Source of the DNA: Deltaproteobacteria bacterium
GTDB taxonomy: Bacteria; Myxococcota_A; Polyangia; HGW-17
Length of the DNA: 11,810 bases
Assembly: GCA_003249585.1 (NCBI GenBank)
Contig: QKIM01000298.1
Coordinates: 1 to 11,810, forward strand
Direction of reading: 5' to 3'
Below are positions 1 to 7,764 of the stretch, piece after piece. The translations under genes were made by a program, and so were the position numbers. The notes beneath the pieces were generated by a model. The model was not told the origin of the DNA, did not search any database, and saw nothing but the letters and a program-made list of their open reading frames with translations. The first letter of the stretch is position 1; each line of letters opens with the position of its first letter.

Positions 1-1344
<1,344 letters not shown>

Positions 1345-1382
1345 TCCGCTCCGGCACGCTCGCAGGGGGAGGCGTGGGTCGG

Positions 1383-1408
1383 CCGGCACGGACCTGAGCC
1401 GGATTTTT
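1383..1408 (+). terminator. Weak terminator-like hairpin downstream of icd
   Basis: A 5-bp GC stem (CCGGC at 1383-1387 with GCCGG at 1398-1402) encloses a 10-base loop and is followed by A and five T residues at 1404-1408. The stem is short and the T tract minimal, so this is only a candidate intrinsic terminator, lying 38 bases after the icd stop codon. The remainder of the 1345-1500 gap shows no promoter that I can defend. Confidence 0.25.
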
Positions 1409-1489
1409 GGCCGGGAGCAGGGATGGCGGCCTGGCCTCGCGTCTCGTAGTGTCTGGCGTTTCAGCTTGAGTTAACAGGGAAAAGGCGTC

Positions 1490-1504
1490 ATGGTGGGCCT
1501 ATGA
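1490..1504 (+). other. Four-codon mini-ORF (M-V-G-L) ending on the start codon of the Sel1 lipoprotein gene
   Basis: ATG at 1490 opens a reading frame of four codons whose TGA (1502-1504) overlaps the lipoprotein ATG (1501-1503) as ATGA. Purine-rich AGGGAAAAGG at 1476-1485 is better spaced for this ATG than for the lipoprotein ATG 15 bases away. It could be a leader peptide that couples translation, or chance. The lipoprotein start itself has only a GGTGGG close upstream. Confidence 0.2.
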
Positions 1505-2505
1505 GACCCCTCACCGTACTCCTGATCCTCCTTTTCCCCCTCGCGGGTTGTGGCAAAAAAGAATCCAGGGACGACAAATGTCTCGAGGGCGCCGACGTGA
1601 AATACTGCCTCTCCGAGGGCGGTGTGCTGCTCACCTCCCAGTGCCCGAAGGTGCGGAACCTGTACAAGGCCTTCAAGTATTTCAAGAAGGCCTGTTCCAT
1701 CGGGTCCCGCGAGGGGTGCAACGTCCTGGGGGTCATGTACCGCAAGGGGCTGGGCCTCAAGACCGACGGTCCCAAGGCCGTGGAGTATTTCACCAGGGCC
1801 TGCGATCCCACCTACCCCGACGGGTGCTTCAATCTGGGGACCACGTACATGTCGGGGCTTTTGGGAACCAAGCAGTACGACAAGGCCATCAAGGCCTTCG
1901 AGATCGCATGCGACAACAAGATGATGGCGGGGTGCCACGCCCTGGGCCTTCTGCACAAGGAGGGGTTCGGCGTGGTGCGCAACCAGGAGAAGGCCGTGCA
2001 GTACTTCAAGAAGTCCTGCGAGGCGCGGCTGTGGGAGGGGTGCTTCTTTTTGGGGTACCACTACCAGTTCGGGTTCGGTGTCCCCAAGAACCTGAAGACC
2101 GCCTTCTCCTACTACCGCAGGGCCTGCGACAAGGGGTTCATCGCCGCCTGCGTGGACGTGGGCCTTCTGCTCCAGAGCGGCTCTGGCGGCATCGAGAAGG
2201 ACGATCGAGCGGCCTTCTCCCTCTTCGAGAAGGCGTGCGCCATGAAGAACCTCCTGGGGTGCGTGAACCTCGGCGTGGTCTACATCAACGGCCTGGGAGT
2301 GAAGAAGGACGAGCGGCGGGCCTACGAGCTCTTTTTGGACGCCTGCAACAAGGGGAGCGGCAAGGGCTGCTACAACCTGGCCCTCATGTACGAGAACGGG
2401 GTCTACCGCGTGAAGGACCTGGACGAGGCCCGTAAGCACTACGCGTCGGCCTGCGAATACGGCGACAAGGAAGGCTGCCACAAGAAGGAGTCCCTCCTGA
2501 AATGA
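1501..2505 (+). CDS. Sel1-like repeat lipoprotein with paired cysteines (Hcp-like)
   Basis: A 334-residue predicted lipoprotein. Residues 1-17 are a short signal peptide with the lipobox L-A-G-C, so Cys17 should be lipidated after export. From about residue 57 onward there are eight Sel1/TPR-like helical hairpins of 36-37 residues. Each carries a cysteine pair spaced C-x7-C, for example Cys65/73, 101/109, 137/145, 173/181 and 209/217, usually in an 'AC...GC' context with neighbouring 'LG..Y..G.GV..D..KA..YF' positions. This disulfide-locked solenoid is the pattern known from Helicobacter cysteine-rich proteins (Hcp) and implies an oxidising periplasmic or outer-membrane location. Sel1 solenoids usually act as protein-protein scaffolds; nothing here shows a partner or enzyme activity. 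The start was chosen because it gives a complete signal peptide directly at the open frame; there is no in-frame alternative just upstream. The gene ends 8 bases before the oppositely oriented vWA gene. Confidence 0.9.
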   Translation: MRPLTVLLILLFPLAGCGKKESRDDKCLEGADVKYCLSEGGVLLTSQCPKVRNLYKAFKYFKKACSIGSREGCNVLGVMYRKGLGLKTDGPKAVEYFTRACDPTYPDGCFNLGTTYMSGLLGTKQYDKAIKAFEIACDNKMMAGCHALGLLHKEGFGVVRNQEKAVQYFKKSCEARLWEGCFFLGYHYQFGFGVPKNLKTAFSYYRRACDKGFIAACVDVGLLLQSGSGGIEKDDRAAFSLFEKACAMKNLLGCVNLGVVYINGLGVKKDERRAYELFLDACNKGSGKGCYNLALMYENGVYRVKDLDEARKHYASACEYGDKEGCHKKESLLK

Positions 2506-2513
2506 ACGGCCGA

Positions 2514-3905
2514 TCAGGGGGTCAGGGAGGGGCATCCCGTGGTCATCCCGAACACAGCGTCGGGATCGGCCCTATACTCCTCGCAGGTTGACGGACACAG
2601 CAGTATCTCGCCCGGCGTAACCGGATCGTCGAAGTACCACCCGTCAGCGGTGCTGCAGTCGTTCAGGGAGTCCCGACGGGGGAGATCGACCACGGCGCCG
2701 ATGCCGTACTCGATGGAGAGGTTGAGGGTGTCAAGGGTTCCCGACGCTTCGGGAGGGGTGAGGAAGCTGCACCCGGTGTTGGTACGGGCGATGTCGGTGA
2801 GGGCCGTGGTGAGGGTATCACCGCTGCTTGTGACGGTGGTGCAGGTCCCTCCACCTGCCTGGGCGATCTGCTGAAGGGTGGATGTGGAGGAGCCGGGCAA
2901 GGCTACCGTGTAGGTCTTCACGCCGTTGTAGTTGTAGGCGCTGGCGGCCAGAGACGCGATGCTGCTGATATTCGTGTCGCAATCTGTGGGATCTCCGTCG
3001 GTCAGGAGGACGAGGATGACGGTCCGATCGGGGAAGGTGTCCTTGCGGGCGGTGGCACCCTGCAGGGTGCCGAAGAGTGCACCGTAGGTTGGTGTTATAC
3101 CGGTGGGGATCACCGTATCCAGTATCTGGATGAGGGGAGTGGCGTCATCCAGGGAAGTGAAGGGGACGTCGTAGGGGTAGTAGCTTGAGGCGACGCAGCT
3201 ATCGGCGCTTTCGTCCACAGGTGGGAAGAAGGTGAGGGCGGCCGAGATGGGCTCTGAACCCGGCATCTGAAAGAACTCTTCGAGACCGCTGGTCATCTCA
3301 CTCCACAGGGTGCCGCCCATGCTTCCGGAACGGTCCATCACCACCACGATGTCCAGGGGAATCGGGAGGATCGTCGCCGGTTCCTCGGTGCACAGGCCGC
3401 AACCAGAGAGATCGAAGCGGCATTGGGCATCACACTGGAGGTCTCCGAAATGAAACCCCTGCGAGATACAGGACGCTGACCCCAGCTCTGTTCCATCACA
3501 CTCCTCGTCACCCTGGATGATGTTGTCGCCACAGGTGGTGCATTGGGAGATGTCGAAGCTGCAGTCCGACGTACAGGAGAGGGCGCCTGAGGTATATCCG
3601 AGGGTTGTGCAGTCCTCTTCGGCGAGGTCCGTGCCGTCACACTCCTCATCGTCCTGGGCCACATCGTTGCCACAACTGGTGTTGTTCGTGTTGCCAGTGT
3701 TGCTTGTGTTGTTCACGTTGCTGGTGTTGTTTGTGTTGTTCACGCTCATATCCACGCAGAGGTCCGAGAGACACACCAGTCCGGGATTGCAGGTGCCGTT
3801 GGAGTAGCAGGGTCCCTTCTCGCTGCCCGCTGGAATGGTCCCCCCCCCGTCGTCGCAGCCCATGAACAAGGTGAACGCCCAGATACAGAGGATGAAGTTC
3901 TTCAT
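2514..3905 (-). CDS. Cysteine-rich vWA-domain lipoprotein
   Basis: A 463-residue predicted surface or periplasmic lipoprotein. Residues 1-17 form a signal peptide ending at Cys17 (F-M-G-C, an atypical lipobox) followed by D-D. A small four-cysteine module (Cys33, 39, 45, 50) precedes an Asn/Thr linker (56-77) and two myxobacterial-type disulfide repeats beginning 'CGN' and 'CGDN' (about 78-122 and 125-169). Residues 185-375 are a von Willebrand factor A domain with an intact metal-ion-dependent adhesion site: D191-x-S193-x-S195, a Thr in ITPT (271 or 273) and D303 in LLTDGD. The last 80 residues hold a cysteine-rich tail with WYFDDP (423-428) and ILLCP (434-438), a module I know from vWA lipoproteins of Myxococcota. 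Metal-dependent adhesion or protein binding is the usual role of such domains; the ligand is unknown. The frame stays open upstream to 4145, but the start at 3905 is preferred because it gives a signal peptide, a strong Shine-Dalgarno site and a promoter. Confidence 0.88.
   Translation of the reverse strand: MKNFILCIWAFTLFMGCDDGGGTIPAGSEKGPCYSNGTCNPGLVCLSDLCVDMSVNNTNNTSNVNNTSNTGNTNNTSCGNDVAQDDEECDGTDLAEEDCTTLGYTSGALSCTSDCSFDISQCTTCGDNIIQGDEECDGTELGSASCISQGFHFGDLQCDAQCRFDLSGCGLCTEEPATILPIPLDIVVVMDRSGSMGGTLWSEMTSGLEEFFQMPGSEPISAALTFFPPVDESADSCVASSYYPYDVPFTSLDDATPLIQILDTVIPTGITPTYGALFGTLQGATARKDTFPDRTVILVLLTDGDPTDCDTNISSIASLAASAYNYNGVKTYTVALPGSSTSTLQQIAQAGGGTCTTVTSSGDTLTTALTDIARTNTGCSFLTPPEASGTLDTLNLSIEYGIGAVVDLPRRDSLNDCSTADGWYFDDPVTPGEILLCPSTCEEYRADPDAVFGMTTGCPSLTP
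3675..3740 (-). repeat. Asn/Asn/Thr-coding microrepeat (linker of the vWA lipoprotein)
   Basis: An imperfect repeat, with a period of 9 to 12 bases, encodes residues 56-77, almost entirely N, T and S (N-N-T-N-N-T-S-N-V-N-N-T and similar). It is a flexible polar spacer between the N-terminal cysteine module and the disulfide repeats. A shorter N-N-T-N-N stretch stands at the corresponding place in the divergent neighbour. Confidence 0.75.
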
Positions 3906-3910
3906 GTGTG

Positions 3911-3916
3911 CCTCCC
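3911..3916 (-). promoter_or_regulatory. Shine-Dalgarno site deciding the vWA lipoprotein start
   Basis: GGGAGG on the minus strand lies 5 bases before the ATG at 3905. It is the main reason to reject the upstream extension of the frame to 4145. Confidence 0.8.
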
Positions 3917-3938
3917 GGATGTACGGTTTGATGAAGGA

Positions 3939-3968
3939 ATGATAGACGCAACGTCCAGACCGTGTCAA
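3939..3968 (-). promoter_or_regulatory. Sigma-70-like promoter of the vWA lipoprotein gene
   Basis: On the minus strand a perfect TTGACA (-35, 3963-3968) is followed after 18 bases by TATCAT (-10, 3939-3944). Transcription would begin near 3932, giving a leader of about 27 bases before the ATG. The -35 box lies 34 bases from the -35 box of the divergent gene, so a regulator bound between them could reach both. Confidence 0.65.
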
Positions 3969-4002
3969 GGGGCGTCTCCACAGAAGCCAGCCGTGAAATT
4001 TG

Positions 4003-4032
4003 TTGACGGCTTGGTTTCTCTTCCCGTAGACT
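4003..4032 (+). promoter_or_regulatory. Sigma-70-like promoter of the modular lipoprotein gene
   Basis: TTGACG (-35, 4003-4008) and TAGACT (-10, 4027-4032) are separated by 18 bases, the same spacing as the opposing promoter. The predicted start of transcription is near 4039, giving a leader of about 39 bases. Confidence 0.55.
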
Positions 4033-4065
4033 GGGAATTCACAAAGCAGTGAGGCTCGATCCCTA

Positions 4066-4071
4066 AAGGAG
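4066..4071 (+). promoter_or_regulatory. Shine-Dalgarno site of the modular lipoprotein gene
   Basis: AAGGAG stands 6 bases before the ATG at 4078, which fixes that start and the signal peptide that follows. Confidence 0.8.
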
Positions 4072-4077
4072 TGGAAC

Positions 4078-6597
4078 ATGCGTATTTCCATCATTCTCTC
4101 TCTCATCAGTCTTTTGTTCTGGGCCTGTGACGATGACGGCGGCACCCCCTCCGCAGGATCGGTCGGTGGCCCCTGCTATGGTGATGGAACCTGCGACGAG
4201 GGGCTCGAATGCCATTCGGATCTGTGCGTTGTTCCCAATGGTAATAATACAAACAATGCTCAATCTGTGTGCGGCAACGGTCTGATCGAATTGGGAGAGC
4301 AGTGTGATGGGCCCAATATGGCGGGGTTGACCTGTGCCACGCTGGGGTATGTCTCGGGAGAGCTCTCCTGCACGTCCGACTCCTGTGTATTGGACACATC
4401 TGCCTGCATGCATTGTGGCCCCGACGGAACACCCTGCTCCACGGGCAATCTGTGCGTCTCCGACGAGACCTGTCAGAACGATGTCTGCACGGGGACCGTC
4501 AAGGACTGCTCCCATATCACCCCACCGGATGAATGCCATATGGCCATGTGCAACGAGGCGACGGGGAACTGCGACCTTATGGCCGCCAACGAGGGAGAAC
4601 CGTGCGACGATGTGGAGGATCCGTGCCAGATCGGTGGAGCCTGCATGGCGGGGATGTGTGTCGGACTGGGAGAAATGGACTGCTCCGGGCTCGACGGAGT
4701 ATGTGTTCAGGGGGTGTGTGACCCAGAGACCGGAACCTGTTCGACCGAGCCCCTCGGCGATGGAACCCCCTGTGTCTCTGAGGACCTGTGTCAGGCGAAC
4801 GCCAGCTGCCAGACGGGGATGTGCGTCGGGACGGTCAAGGATTGCACCTTCTCTCCCCTGGCTCAGTGCAATCAGGTGTCCTGCAACCCCGCCACGGGGA
4901 ATTGTGAGGGAACGCCAGATTCAGACAAGGACGGCCTGGCCTGTGTCGACTACTCCGACCCCTGTATCATCGACCGGACCTGTGACACCGGAGCGTGTTC
5001 GGGAGGCACACCCAGAGACTGCAGCCACCTCGACGTGGGCTGTGAACAGGGTGTCTGCGAGACGGCCACGGGTAACTGCGTTTTGGAACAGGCACCTCCA
5101 GGCGCATCCTGCGATGAGGCAACCGACTCGTGCAATGACGGAGTGTGTGACGCATCGGGCCTCTGTGTGGCTCATCCCAAAGCCGACGACACCCCCTGCA
5201 GCGACGGAAACTCCTGCACGTCCGATGATCTGTGCAGTCAGGGGACATGCGAGGGCACAGCCGTGCCCGGGTGTACCCGTTACCTTGAGGAATCCTTCGA
5301 CCTCGGATGCCCTCCCGTGGGCTGGACCCTCATGGGGGGCTGGGCCTGCGGCACCCCCACTGAATCTTCCGAACCGCAGTCCCTGCCCTCTGAGCCCGCC
5401 TGCGCAGGGACGGTCATCGGCGGCAATTACCTGGATTTTCAGGGATGGGATTTTGCGACCATGGACACACCCTCCATCGACCTCTCCGGCGCGACGGCGC
5501 CCGTGCTCACCTTCTGGGTGTGGTTCGATACCGAGGGTGCCACCTATGATGGGGCCAACGTGAAGATCAGCATCGACGGCGGGACCACCTTCACCCTGCT
5601 CGACACCGACCTCCCCTACACCCTCACGGTGGGGGGCGAGCCCGCCTGGGGTGGACACATGAGTGCCGCCGGTTGGCGCATGGTCAGAGCGGATCTCACC
5701 AGCTACGCGGGACAGACGGTCCGCCTCCGGTTCGCTTTTCGCAGCGACGGCTCCGGGAACTATGCGGGCGTCTATATCGATGACGTGGTGGTCACCGAGT
5801 GGTCGACCCTCCCCATCCACATCACCACGGACAGCGATCTGGAATACGCCTATGCCGACAACGCCTTCTCCCGCCAGATGGAGTCGGACGCGACGGTGCC
5901 GCTGTCCTGGAGCATCGTCGGCGGGTCCAATCATGGCTGGCTGACCATCGACGCCACCTCCGGGCTGCTCTCTGGGACACCCGGACTCGGCGACCTCGGC
6001 ACGGTGCAGGTGGACGTTCGTGCCGAGGAGACGGGGAACGCCTCCCTCTTTGCCGAGAAGACCTTTACCCTCGAGGTGAGTGAAATGCTTTTATCGTGGG
6101 ACTTCGAAGATGCATGCCCCGGGGACTGGACTTTCGGGGAGAGTTGGGAGTGCGGGATCCCCACCTCCGGACCGGGGAGCGCCTACAGCGGCACCCAGTG
6201 TATCGCCACGGGGCTCACAGCCAACTACCCTGTCTACATGGAATGGGCGACTTCCACGGTCACGAGCCCTTCCATCGATCTTGCCGGCGCCGTGAACCCG
6301 GTGCTCTCCTTTGAAATGTGGCTGTACACCGAAGGGAGTTCGTACGACGGGGTCAATCTCCTGGTCAGCACCGACGGGGTCGTCTTTGTTCTTCTGGAGA
6401 CGGACAAGCCCTACACAAATCTCATAGATACCCAGCAGGCGTGGGGTGGCAACGAATCGACGCTGGGGTGGCAGCACGTGGAGGCCGACCTCTCGGCCTA
6501 CGCCGGAACCACCATATACCTGCGGTTTGCGGCACGTTCCGACGGCTCGGCACAGTATGCCGGGGCCTACATCGACGACGTCGTCGTCAGGGAGTGA
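4078..6597 (+). CDS. Large modular cysteine-rich lipoprotein with two jelly-roll-like domains
   Basis: An 839-residue predicted exported lipoprotein of unknown function. Residues 1-17 are a signal peptide ending at Cys17 (F-W-A-C, atypical lipobox), then D-D-D. A four-cysteine module (Cys33, 39, 45, 50), a short NNTNN linker and one 'CGNG..E..EQCDG' disulfide repeat (about 65-110) match the divergent vWA lipoprotein. Residues 116-399 are tandem cysteine-rich repeats of about 57 residues. Residues 401-575 and 670-839 are two related beta-sandwich domains of the MAM/lectin-like kind, each starting with a 'W.CG.PT' segment and ending in YAG.YIDDVVV. Between them (about 576-669) lies an Ig/cadherin-like putative binding domain with 'LTIDATSGLLSGTP', typical of He_PIG domains. 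The design suits a cell-surface protein binding glycans or proteins; no catalytic motif is visible. The gene converges on the operon, with 12 bases between the stop codons. Confidence 0.88.
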   Translation: MRISIILSLISLLFWACDDDGGTPSAGSVGGPCYGDGTCDEGLECHSDLCVVPNGNNTNNAQSVCGNGLIELGEQCDGPNMAGLTCATLGYVSGELSCTSDSCVLDTSACMHCGPDGTPCSTGNLCVSDETCQNDVCTGTVKDCSHITPPDECHMAMCNEATGNCDLMAANEGEPCDDVEDPCQIGGACMAGMCVGLGEMDCSGLDGVCVQGVCDPETGTCSTEPLGDGTPCVSEDLCQANASCQTGMCVGTVKDCTFSPLAQCNQVSCNPATGNCEGTPDSDKDGLACVDYSDPCIIDRTCDTGACSGGTPRDCSHLDVGCEQGVCETATGNCVLEQAPPGASCDEATDSCNDGVCDASGLCVAHPKADDTPCSDGNSCTSDDLCSQGTCEGTAVPGCTRYLEESFDLGCPPVGWTLMGGWACGTPTESSEPQSLPSEPACAGTVIGGNYLDFQGWDFATMDTPSIDLSGATAPVLTFWVWFDTEGATYDGANVKISIDGGTTFTLLDTDLPYTLTVGGEPAWGGHMSAAGWRMVRADLTSYAGQTVRLRFAFRSDGSGNYAGVYIDDVVVTEWSTLPIHITTDSDLEYAYADNAFSRQMESDATVPLSWSIVGGSNHGWLTIDATSGLLSGTPGLGDLGTVQVDVRAEETGNASLFAEKTFTLEVSEMLLSWDFEDACPGDWTFGESWECGIPTSGPGSAYSGTQCIATGLTANYPVYMEWATSTVTSPSIDLAGAVNPVLSFEMWLYTEGSSYDGVNLLVSTDGVVFVLLETDKPYTNLIDTQQAWGGNESTLGWQHVEADLSAYAGTTIYLRFAARSDGSAQYAGAYIDDVVVRE
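4423..5274 (+). repeat. Tandem cysteine-rich protein repeats, about 57 residues each
   Basis: Four full units (residues 116-172, 173-228, 229-285, 286-342) and two short units (343-370, 371-399) follow one another. The shared pattern is G-x-P-C, a 'C...C..G.C' cluster, K/R/M-D-C in most full units, and a closing C-x-x-A/E-T-G-x-C (CNEATGNC, CDPETGTC, CNPATGNC, CETATGNC). The copies have diverged at the DNA level, so this is an old duplication rather than a fresh expansion. Confidence 0.8.
5278..6594 (+). repeat. Duplicated jelly-roll-like domain in the modular lipoprotein
   Basis: Codons 401-575 (5278-5802) and 670-839 (6085-6594) encode two copies of one domain, separated by an Ig-like domain (5803-6084). 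Shared landmarks are PSIDL, PVL.F, TEG..YDG, AWGG, GW, AYAG or SYAG, LRFA.RSDGS and YIDDVVV. Confidence 0.8.
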
Positions 6598-6609
6598 GAA
6601 GAAACGCGA

Positions 6610-7764
6610 CTATTTGGGGGCGGGGGTCGGGACGACGGGCTTGGGTTTTGCGGGGTAGACGACAGTGTCTTTGGCCTTCTTGGGATCGACGATCCCGGGG
6701 ACCTTGAGGTTCAGGTCGGCCTTGGGGAGGTCCATGACGGGCAGCTTGCCGTCGGCGCCGAACTCGGGTTTTTTGGGCTCCTCCTTGAGGAAGTCCTTGC
6801 GGGTCTTGTGCCACTTCTCGAACTTGAAGCCGTCGATCCCGTAGATGAAGTCCGAGCCCGTGACCTTGAGGTAGCGGAAGCCCTTCCTGCCCTTGACCTC
6901 GGCGCCGACGATCAGGGTCTTGGACTTCTTCTTGCCGTCGCTCAGGGTGATGGACACGTGAGGGGCGCTGAACCCGAAGGAGGGGTCCTCCTTGGCGGCT
7001 TCCACGGCGTCGAACATGAGGTTGTCGAGGGAACCGACGAGGTTCTTGATCTCGGTGGCGTCGGCCGTGGGTTCCGGCTGGTCCTGGTCGTTCATGAAGG
7101 ACCACACGTCCTCCTTCATGGACATCTGGCCGTCGGGGCCCATGGTGGGGCCTCCCTCGGTGGTCTTCTTGAGCTTCACGGTCTGGGCGAGGTAGGTGAG
7201 GGCGATGGTGACACGCTCCTTGCCCATGGGGAGCTTGAGGGTGGTGTCGGCCATGTACTCCGTCGCCGAGGTGAAGAGGGAGCCGGCGATGGACGCGGGG
7301 ATGCTGTAGACCGTGTCTCCACCCTTCTTCCTCAGGAAGTTCCCGCGGATGACGGCCTTGCCCACGAGGATATCGGCCAGGACCTTGCCCTTGGCGTCCT
7401 TGAGACCCAGGGTGAGCTCCACGTTGTCGTCACCGAGGTTGTAGGAGCCGAACATGGTCTTGTTGGTGGAGATCTCCTTGGCGTGCTGGAGTTTCGAGAC
7501 GACAGCCAGGATCTCGTCGATCTTGGACTTGTCGGCCTCGTAGCCGAAGGCCTGCCGGATCTTCCACCTGGCGCCGTCCTTGTACAGGGTGACCGTGCGC
7601 TTTCCTTTGCCGTCGGCGACGGTGATCTCCGCGATGTCCGCCGGTTTGATGTCGTACATCTTGACGGTCTGGATGGTGAACCGGGGCCGGGAGGAGGGGT
7701 TGACCAGGAGGATCACCCCCTGAAGTACCAGTAACACTGCGAGTACGATGTTGGTCATCTTCAT
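6610..7764 (-). CDS. DUF4340 domain-containing membrane-anchored protein
   Basis: A 384-residue protein of the DUF4340 family, commonly the last gene of GldA/GldF/GldG-like ABC operons. Residues 5-21 are a single N-terminal transmembrane segment, so most of the chain should face the periplasm. Family landmarks are the D-G-A-R-W-K-I segment (63-69), YEADKSKIDEIL (75-86) and VYSIPAS (152-158). A second, weaker set follows: VWSFM (220-224), a TADATEIKNLV stretch (233-243) and FIYGID (306-311), which suggests two tandem lobes. The tail (about 370-384) is proline/lysine rich. The ATG at 7764 overlaps the upstream stop as ATGA, and its Shine-Dalgarno AAGGAG (7774-7779) lies inside the Arg codons ending the GldG-like gene. 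This implies coupled translation and argues against the longer open frame to 7941. The molecular role is unknown; association with the transporter is inferred from context. Confidence 0.85.
   Translation of the reverse strand: MKMTNIVLAVLLVLQGVILLVNPSSRPRFTIQTVKMYDIKPADIAEITVADGKGKRTVTLYKDGARWKIRQAFGYEADKSKIDEILAVVSKLQHAKEISTNKTMFGSYNLGDDNVELTLGLKDAKGKVLADILVGKAVIRGNFLRKKGGDTVYSIPASIAGSLFTSATEYMADTTLKLPMGKERVTIALTYLAQTVKLKKTTEGGPTMGPDGQMSMKEDVWSFMNDQDQPEPTADATEIKNLVGSLDNLMFDAVEAAKEDPSFGFSAPHVSITLSDGKKKSKTLIVGAEVKGRKGFRYLKVTGSDFIYGIDGFKFEKWHKTRKDFLKEEPKKPEFGADGKLPVMDLPKADLNLKVPGIVDPKKAKDTVVYPAKPKPVVPTPAPK

Noticed and set aside
2491..2531. Inverted repeat TCCCTCC-TGA / TCAGGGAGGG at the first convergent junction as a terminator
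   Set aside because: It needs a bulge, has a loop of about 20 bases and no T tract on either side.
1471..2535. 354-codon minus-strand frame across the Sel1 gene
   Set aside because: The opposite strand has a signal peptide and eight regular repeats. The minus-strand frame merely mirrors that repeat pattern.
3906..4145. N-terminal extension of the vWA lipoprotein upstream of 3905
   Set aside because: It would bury the signal peptide, run through both promoters and into the neighbour's coding region. The ATG at 3905 has GGGAGG five bases upstream.
4921..5934. 337-codon minus-strand frame inside the modular lipoprotein gene
   Set aside because: Compositional shadow of the plus-strand gene; no domain and no ribosome site seen.
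6574..6585. Perfect 12-bp palindrome GACGACGTCGTC near the end of the modular lipoprotein gene
   Set aside because: It encodes the conserved D-D-V-V of the jelly-roll domain's last strand, so codon choice explains it. It leaves no loop for a terminator.
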